Shown here one piece after another: positions 58,622-64,000 of a stretch of 64,000 nucleotides of DNA. Position numbers and translations under genes: made by a program. Where the stretch lies: positions 1 to 64,000 of the forward strand of contig NC_135560.1 of assembly GCF_964340395.1 (NCBI RefSeq). Reading direction: 5' to 3'. Within the stretch, counting starts at the first letter, position 1. Each line of letters opens with the position of its first letter. Source of the DNA: Glandiceps talaboti. Lineage: Eukaryota; Hemichordata; Enteropneusta; Spengelidae. Below the pieces are notes generated by a model. It did no database searches. It worked only from the letters and a program-made list of their open reading frames with translations, and was not told the DNA's origin.

Positions 58622-59102
58622 ACTTACACAGCTGAATCATCGAGGGATCGCCGAACGACTGTGCCTATCATACACATTTTATGTTCCCTAAGAACAATTT
58701 AGATAGATAAGAAACAGGCTTCCCACAGACCACTCAATACAAATATAAACAACATCATCCGACCCCTACTGATACACAGACACACTCATCGTCCTCGACA
58801 CAAACAAGCTATTGAAAGTCATCACATTGCAGGATTAGATTTTGACACATAATTCAAGTGTATTGATTCAAAGTTGCAAGTGCCCTCCATGCTTACAGCA
58901 CACTGACTCTCACATTGAAAGACGTAAATTCATATAATTTTTAATAATACTAGTATGAGCACGAAAGCATCATATATTCATTGATGAGTGGAAGTGGGTC
59001 TCTTTCATTGTGTATACATGTACTTCCGATCCATTTATCCTAATATAAAATCTGTATGATACGCACAGTCGTTCGGCGATCCCTCGATGATTCAGCAGTA
59101 AG
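58622..59102. mobile_element. MITE-like element with ~51-bp terminal inverted repeats
   Basis: The left end, 58631-58682 starting GCTGAATCATCGAGGGATCG, is the reverse complement of the right end 59044-59096 with about two mismatches. Pairing resumes beyond a short gap with CTTAC at 58623 and GTAAG at 59098. The roughly 390-bp interior has no open frame, so the element is non-autonomous. I do not see an unambiguous target site duplication and cannot assign a superfamily. TIRs this long and similar point to a DNA transposon derivative or foldback element. Confidence 0.65.
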
Positions 59103-59176
59103 AGCAACTAGATTAAAACTTGGTCGTGGTTGTGTTTGGACAGTGTAAAATTTGATGTATGTGTAAATCGTTTTTT

Positions 59177-59223
59177 ATGTATGTATGTATGTATGTATGT
59201 ATGTATGTATGTATGTATGTATG

Positions 59224-59253
<30 letters not shown>
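59177..59253. repeat. Microsatellite (GTAT)n
   Basis: About 19 uninterrupted GTAT units. It lies 48 bp left of the large palindrome, with an AT-rich spacer between them. Confidence 0.95.
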
Positions 59254-59254
<1 letters not shown>

Positions 59255-59300
59255 TAAATATATATAAAAAATATATAATGCTGCTAGGACTGTAATACAA

Positions 59301-59788
59301 AGAAATGCATAAGGAACTAATAAACCAGTCCGTATATATAGCTGTTAAATCCGACGTTTCGAATAAATATTCTTTTTCAAAGGAAAAATTGGCGAGACAG
59401 AGAAATGCCAGGTGAAAACCCGAACATTTCTAAATATAATGGAACAAAAACGCGCGTGATATAAATAAACGGTTATACGTGGGATACGTTCTTAAATTCG
59501 CACGCACCTAATAGAACCCAATAGAATACGATTATTGGGTATTTTTTTAAATTTCAGGCGTATTCTATTGGGTTCTATTAGGTGCGTGCGAATTTAAGAA
59601 CTTATCCCACGTATAACCGTTTATTTATATCACGCGCGGTTTTGTTCCATTATATTTAGAAATGTTCGGGTTTTCACCTGGCATTTCTCTGTCTCGCCAA
59701 TTTTTCCTTTGAAAAAGAATATTTATTCGAAACGTCGGATTTAACAGCTATATATACGGACTGGTTTATTAGTTCCTTATGCATTTCT
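59301..59788. mobile_element. Near-perfect palindrome with 230-bp arms (foldback element)
   Basis: The left arm 59301-59530 and right arm 59559-59788 are both 230 nt and reverse-complementary. I find only two mismatches (in GGGATACG against GGGATAAG, and AAAAACGCG against AAAACCGCG). The spacer is 28 nt. Towards the outer end each arm contains TTCGAAACGTCGG preceded by a small hairpin GAATATTTATTC, a motif context often seen at ends of Penelope-like elements and related retroelements. The right arm ends directly at a GTAT microsatellite. No protein is encoded: open frames on either strand extend into the microsatellite and reflect the palindrome. It may be two retroelement ends in head-to-head orientation. 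Confidence 0.8.
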
Positions 59789-59921
59789 ATGTATGTATGT
59801 ATGTATGTATGTATGTATGTATGTATGTATGTATGTGTGTGTGTGTGTGTGTGTGTGTGCGTGCGTGCGTGCATGCATTTTCGCATGTATGCATGTATGT
59901 ATGTATGTATGTATGTATGTA
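59789..59921. repeat. Microsatellite (GTAT)n-(GT)n-(GCGT)n-(GTAT)n
   Basis: A compound microsatellite abutting the right arm of the large palindrome. GTAT units give way to GT and GCGT at about 59836-59872, then to GTAT again from about 59885. Confidence 0.95.
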
Positions 59922-60592
59922 AGATGGTCGCTTGCAAAATTAGTCGATATAGTAGCGAGCAGCTCTCTCTTGTAATCATTATGTAGTAGACAGCATATGA
60001 CTACAGAAACAAAGAAACTCGAGTTGTCTCAGTAAGGACTTTTAGCCGGCACCCCGTGTTTATTTTGGCTGTGTAGAGGTTTTTAACCATCATACTCATT
60101 CAATGTTTCTAACAAGGAATGAATTTTATCACCAACGGGTCAGTACCATTCATTTACGGGGAATTCCTACTTACACACGGCAAAATAAATCCCAGAATAC
60201 AAGTATTAACTTTAATTAGATATCAACAAGTTAATGCATGTGTAAATATTTTTAAAGATGAGTGAAATGTTGTTACAAATTAACTTCAAGTAAAAGATCA
60301 AACTGACGCGCTTTATTGTCAACGTTGTTAAACACCCCTCCCCGATTTAGAAATCTACGCAATCTCAATTTCCTCACGTCCTCACGCGGCAAAAGCACAC
60401 GAAGCCATGGGTGAGCTATGTTTATCCAGCCATTTCGGTGTACGCTCACCAGATTCCACATACAGTGTTCATATCGCGACAAAATGCAGCAGATATATCT
60501 AACAATCTCTGTTTCTTATAAAAAACTTAGTCGTATGATAACAGAACAGATTTCGTCCATAGGATTAACCGAATTCCAGGCAACACATAAGA
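59922..60592. other. Non-coding sequence, weak exon-like open frame only
   Basis: No domain or repeat recognised. An open frame at 60418-60627 contains a plausible polar segment (ITEQISSIGLTEFQATH) after an ATG at 60484, but its splice signals are weak and its coding status is unsupported. A minus-strand open frame overlaps part of it. Confidence 0.4.
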
Positions 60593-60649
60593 ATGAAGAT
60601 GGGGTTGTCACCACTGATAAAGCGTAGAAGTGAAAGTTCCGAGATTGTG
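60593..60649 (+). other. Possible short first exon ending at a strong donor
   Basis: ATG at 60593, then a second in-frame ATG at 60599, opens a 19-codon frame (KRRSESSEIV at its end) that runs exactly to GTG followed by GTAAGTGT at 60650. The donor is excellent and the frame would stay in phase 0 with the acceptor at 62547. Other frames through the same donor are also possible. I list it as a possibility, not as a gene. Confidence 0.2.
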
Positions 60650-62445
60650 GTAAGTGTAGCTCTATCATTTTGGAAAGTTGATTTCTGTTGTTGTGAATGT
60701 TATTGTCAATAGAAATTTTACATCCATCCTTGGAGTAATTAATTACTCAAAGATACATCTATGCTGGCCAAAGATGATTTGCTACTCAATCTCCAGACTC
60801 CACAAACTTTTTTACTACGATCTCAAAACTGTTGTTCGATGTTGCACGTTTTTTTACCCATAAGTATGTGCACATATGGTGTTGGCACAGTGTAGACTAC
60901 CATGAATTGACATTGTATGTCACATGTTTTGCAATGGCAAAGTGTGGGGCAACAGAATGGTTGATTTTCAAGTGAAGATGGTATTTTTATGGTAACATGT
61001 CATTGTCCAAAACGTGTGAACAGTAAACATTCTACTGTGGAGTGGCCTTGCATTTCATTTGTTTTCTCAAAGTGTTGAACTAATCACAGACAACTAAGAA
61101 GTTAGTTGTGAAGCAGTCTTTGTTGTTTGCTTTAGAGGTGCTTCCTTATCGAACCTTCAATTACTTTTGGAAGGATGTGACCCCAACCCATTTTACCGGT
61201 AAAAACTGAAACTTCTAGCATAGGCAGTGGATCACCTTTGTCCATAAAATATATGCTAGACCCCTCAGGCTATTTTTCTCACTATGATGGCTACCAAAGG
61301 TTGCCAGTAAGGGCTAGCCCGGAGTGTCTAGGAAAAGTTGAAATTTTCCTTAGAGCTAATTTCTATTTTGTGGGTTGAGTAATGTATGATAATCTATTCA
61401 ATAACCCATGACCTCTAGGATATGTACATTAACATACATGATTATAATGTTTGTGTTCTTACTGAAGATTACATCTTAGTGTTTGTGTAGCAACCGTTTT
61501 GCAATTCTATGCATATCTTTTCTTATTCTGTGTATATGGTGTGAACTGTTTCTTTTGTCTGTGCTTTGTGAAGTATGATTCATATCACTACTAGTGATGT
61601 GATGTGACCCCTAGCTGTACCGTCTGTGGTTGCATTTTAGCCCACATAGTGTATTCCAAGTTCAAACTGGTGATACCTCTTATACTTAGTTTCAAATTGA
61701 TTTCTCACAAAAAGGCAACTAAAGCTTGGAACATTTCCCTTGAAGCATGTCAAGAGAAAGGTTCTTGTATCTGAATGCCTTTTTCAGCTATTCAGTCTAT
61801 ACGATGGGATGTCTATCTAGGTTCTATGCTCAGTCATGATGGTATATAATCTCACTACTGTATATACATGTATGGTAATTGTGAGTTTGATGAATGTGTA
61901 GACATTGTCATTCACACATTTTGGTTGATCCATTGTGGTTATTTTGACCTCAGACCACTAAAGCCACTGTTCTCTGTATTACTAGCTGTCAACTACCTTC
62001 TCTGATCAGCTGTTATTTATATCATCAAAGTGTGGAGATGACTTTAGCTAGACCTCAGGCTTTCGCCCTTGATTGTGTCCCACCTATCAGAAACACAGTG
62101 TTGAGAAGAAAACCTTACTGCAAAAAATTTTCAATTAACATAATGAGAATGAAGATTTTTTCCAAAAAGCCTTCAATCGTCATATGGATATAATTGGAGC
62201 CATTTATAAATTGTATGTTTGTACCAATCCAAAGCATCTCACAGGGTTGAATGAAAATGTATTCTTTGCCTGAGTAATCAGTAATAACATCTGTGTTATT
62301 TTGTGATGAAATCTATAAACTTTTCATTGACATGCACAAGCAATTTGTACATGATACATGACCTGTGTGTTTCTCGAAGCACAGAAAAAATGCTGAAAAC
62401 AAGACCCAGAAGCTAGTGCTCTGTACAGCAGTTTGAATTTCCCGC
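60650..62445. other. Non-coding or intronic sequence, nothing recognised
   Basis: About 1.8 kb of AT-rich unique-looking sequence with no long open frame, no recognised repeat and no RNA gene. It could be an intron between the donor at 60650 and the acceptor at 62547. Confidence 0.5.
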
Positions 62446-62510
62446 ATTTGCATAGATTGGCCATAATCCTCTTTATATAGGGCAGTTGTGTCTATATTCA
62501 GTTACGTAAT
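62446..62510 (+). promoter_or_regulatory. Promoter-like cluster: octamer, inverted CCAAT, TATA, PAR-bZIP site
   Basis: In order: ATTTGCAT (62446-62453, POU octamer), ATTGG (62456-62460, inverted CCAAT box), TTTATATAG (62472-62480, TATA-like) and GTTACGTAAT (62501-62510, matching the NFIL3/PAR-bZIP consensus RTTAYGTAAY). The order and spacing resemble a compact TATA promoter. Initiation would fall near 62505, about 65 bp before the ATG at 62571. Alternatively it is the end of an intron whose acceptor lies at 62547. Confidence 0.35.
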
Positions 62511-62570
62511 GCAAGTTTTAATGCAAGCTCTTTTCTTTGTTTGTCAGGTTAAAGCTGTAATGACTGCCTT

Positions 62571-62795
62571 ATGGAGGGTGAATGGATTGTGACAGTATAT
62601 GATGAACTAAGTGTGGGAAAGATCATAAAAACTAACTGGAAAAATGCTTTAGTACATTTTTTGGAAAAAAAACTGGTGTTTATGATTTGTGGGGTGAAAG
62701 GTAATTCTGTTTGGGAGAGAAATTTCAAAATAGAAACTTTGTCTTGGGAAAGGGCTGAGATAAAGATAAATGGAAAATTTGATTTAAAAAAATAA
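62571..62795 (+). CDS. 74-codon ORF, possible Tudor/SH3-like barrel fragment
   Basis: An ATG-initiated frame ending in TAA. The pattern GEWIVTVYDELSVGKII, then VHFLEKK, then SVWERNF and NGKFDLKK resembles a small C-terminal beta-barrel module (VxVxYD...xGxI...VxFM...W) that I recall in transposon-derived and uncharacterised invertebrate proteins. This is a remembered pattern, not a search result. If the exon begins at 62555 instead of the stronger acceptor at 62547, the frame opens with NDCL before the ATG. If the acceptor at 62547 is used, the only open frame is a different one that stops at 62592, making this ORF 3' UTR. Both readings remain open. Confidence 0.3.
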   Translation: MEGEWIVTVYDELSVGKIIKTNWKNALVHFLEKKLVFMICGVKGNSVWERNFKIETLSWERAEIKINGKFDLKK

Positions 62796-62907
62796 GGGAA
62801 TAATTCCTAAAAATACTGCAAATGGCACTGTAGCACAACTGTACAGTTTTTATAAATGTTTATCCACATGCCCAGGTCCATGTTAACAATAGGTGTTCAT
62901 TTGCTGG

Positions 62908-63215
62908 ATGACTATCCAGTTGCCTATCCAACCATGTTGCTATCTTTGCAATGTAAGCAATCATTTGGCTGTTGCTATGGGCGTGGTCATGTTGCTAGAC
63001 ATACTTGCATACATTACAAAATGTTTTTCTTCACTTTTCTATGAATTCTCGATATTATCTTTGCAATGTACACAATCATTTGGCTGTTACTATGGGCATG
63101 GTCTTGTTGCTGAATGTTTACTCACTTGCCTACCTGAAGATGTTGTTATTTGACCAAAATATACTGCCATCTGGTTGTTGTTAAGGGCATGGTAATGGTT
63201 GTTAGGGCCAATTGT
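62908..63215. repeat. Degenerate tandem repeats, ~95-115 bp unit
   Basis: TATCTTTGCAATGTAAGCA followed by ATTTGGCTGTTGC and a GGGCGTGGTCATG segment at 62941-62996 recurs at 63056-63111 (offset 115 bp). A weaker copy begins near 63169 (CATCTGGTTGTTG, GGGCATGGTAATGG), and a fainter one precedes at about 62908. Open frames across it are not called as genes. Confidence 0.7.
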
Positions 63216-63231
63216 GTCAAAATATTTTAAG

Positions 63232-63629
63232 AAAATCTGCAGAATAACACTTTTAGAAACATCTCACCAAGTTTCAGTCTCACTGACCATGTACTTTTTG
63301 AGATATAAATTTTTGACCAAAATTCACATTTACAACTACTTTGCATATAACTGACAATATAATTTGCATCATCATGTCTTTTGAATCATCATGTCATGAA
63401 CAAATCTGAATTTACTAGCATTCAAAACTGTTCCCACCAAATTTCAGGCCAATCTACCCAGTCTTTTTTGGAGTTTAAATATTATTACCAAAAATCCCAT
63501 TTTTTTGACCCAAAATCACATTTCTGATGCAATCATTTTCATTTGAACAGTTTCCCAACTAGACACCAGAAGTAACATGACCACCAAATATCAAAGCAAT
63601 CGGTCCCAGCGGTTTTTGACTTTAAGTTG

Positions 63630-63631
<2 letters not shown>
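63232..63631. repeat. Composite repeat with three degenerate ACCAAATTTCA-type modules
   Basis: Three related modules begin near 63265 (CACCAAGTTTCAG), 63435 (CACCAAATTTCAGG) and 63582 (CACCAAATATCAAAG). Each is followed by a GACC/GACCA-rich stretch and a TTTTTGA-type motif. The last runs into the (CA)n tract. This architecture suits a dispersed, non-autonomous element with a simple-repeat tail, but dispersal cannot be shown from one window. Confidence 0.5.
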
Positions 63632-63677
<46 letters not shown>

Positions 63678-63690
63678 GACTGACAGACAG
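63632..63690. repeat. Microsatellite (CA)n-(CAGA/GACA)n
   Basis: About 21 CA units followed by short CAGA and GACA units, ending at TTTGCC. It forms the apparent tail of the composite repeat on its left. Confidence 0.95.
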
Positions 63691-63747
63691 TTTGCCATGC
63701 TTATAGCACTATTGAACCTTATCAGTTCAGTTGTGCTAAAAAGGAAC

Positions 63748-63949
63748 CAATATATTGGCCAATACATTTATAGGGGAAAAATATATTGAGAGCTGAAAAT
63801 ATATTGGACAATATATTGGCAGACTCCAAAAATATTGGCCAATATATTGGTAAACTCACAAAATATTGGCCAATATTTTGGGAAGTCTCAAAATATTGGC
63901 CAATATTTTGGCAAATACCAAGAAATTGGGCAATTTTTTGGCCAAATGG
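63748..63949. repeat. ~30-bp tandem repeat built on AATATTGGCCAATATT
   Basis: About seven degenerate units, each centred on a TTGGCCAA palindrome. The 16-bp perfect palindrome AATATTGGCCAATATT appears intact at 63862-63877 and 63892-63907, and nearly intact at 63831-63846. Spacing is 30-31 bp. The minus-strand open frame through it (NIGQYF and PIYWPIF repeats) follows from the repeat and is not called as a gene. Confidence 0.8.
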
Positions 63950-64000
63950 CAACTTTTTACATGGGTTAATTTTGAAAATGAAAGTGTCAAATGCAAGTTT

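Noticed and set aside
59674-59986. Open frames on both strands across the right palindrome arm and GTAT microsatellite
   Set aside because: They consist of microsatellite-encoded Tyr/Met/Cys/Val or His/Thr repeats plus inverted-repeat sequence. No gene evidence.
60418-60627. 69-codon open frame as a coding exon
   Set aside because: Start is uncertain, acceptors upstream are weak, it ends in a stop just before a good donor that suits another frame, and no domain is recognised.
63722-63952. 76-codon minus-strand frame with NIGQYF repeats
   Set aside because: It is the translation of the 30-bp tandem palindrome array and not an independent gene.
54297-64000. tRNA, rRNA or other structured RNA genes
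   Set aside because: I looked for A/B box patterns and cloverleaf-like segments by eye and saw none convincing. A covariance search could still find one.

Overview
The window reads as the left end of a eukaryotic, most likely animal, chromosome. It opens with about 138 bp of CCCTAA telomere repeat (TTAGGG type, C-rich strand on +). It then runs through about 54 kb of satellite DNA with no gene, and ends in about 9.7 kb of ordinary AT-rich sequence. That last part has GT-AG exon candidates, microsatellites, a Penelope-type retroelement remnant and inverted-repeat elements. TTAGGG telomeres, abundant GTAT and CA microsatellites, spliced exons and Penelope-like sequence together suggest a metazoan, perhaps a marine invertebrate. 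I cannot name the species from sequence alone.

Layout of the satellite zone. Satellite B (139-14545) is built from a 10-bp unit of the type TCAAAACYGG, with larger nested duplications. Satellite C (14546-22595) has a monomer of about 47 bp containing ATTTGCAAATCGATTTTC. Satellite D (22596-26939) has a monomer of about 67-70 bp with a G-rich half (GGTAGC/GGTAGG/GGAGGG) and a T7-T10 tract. The tail of C plus D then recurs as a compound block: C2 26940-29385, D2 29386-35113, C3 35114-37512, D3 37513-54296. The repeated C-D and D-C junctions are identical, so one junction was copied as part of a multi-kilobase duplication. Nearly all long open frames here are by-products of repeats in which stop codons happen to be rare.

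The array ends at 54296 directly against a decayed reverse transcriptase fragment (54297-55026). After it come a GTAT/GT microsatellite, a cluster of nuclear-receptor-like half sites, and two phase-compatible candidate exons of an unrecognised gene (55982-56274 and 57805-58033). Next are a 30-bp-arm hairpin, a MITE-like element with TIRs of about 51 bp (58622-59102) and a near-perfect palindrome with 230-bp arms (59301-59788) next to more GTAT microsatellite. The last kilobases hold a promoter-like motif cluster followed by a 74-codon ORF (62446-62795), a composite repeat ending in (CA)n, and a tandem array of about 30 bp built on AATATTGGCCAATATT.

The most interesting signals are structural. 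Satellite B carries A-tracts in phase with the DNA helix. All three satellite families diversify mainly by CpG transitions, a footprint expected from germline cytosine methylation. Satellite D has two-tetrad G-quadruplex potential in every monomer. The 230-bp-arm palindrome ends in a hammerhead-ribozyme-like but degenerate motif. Every functional statement about the candidate exons is tentative, because no database search was possible.
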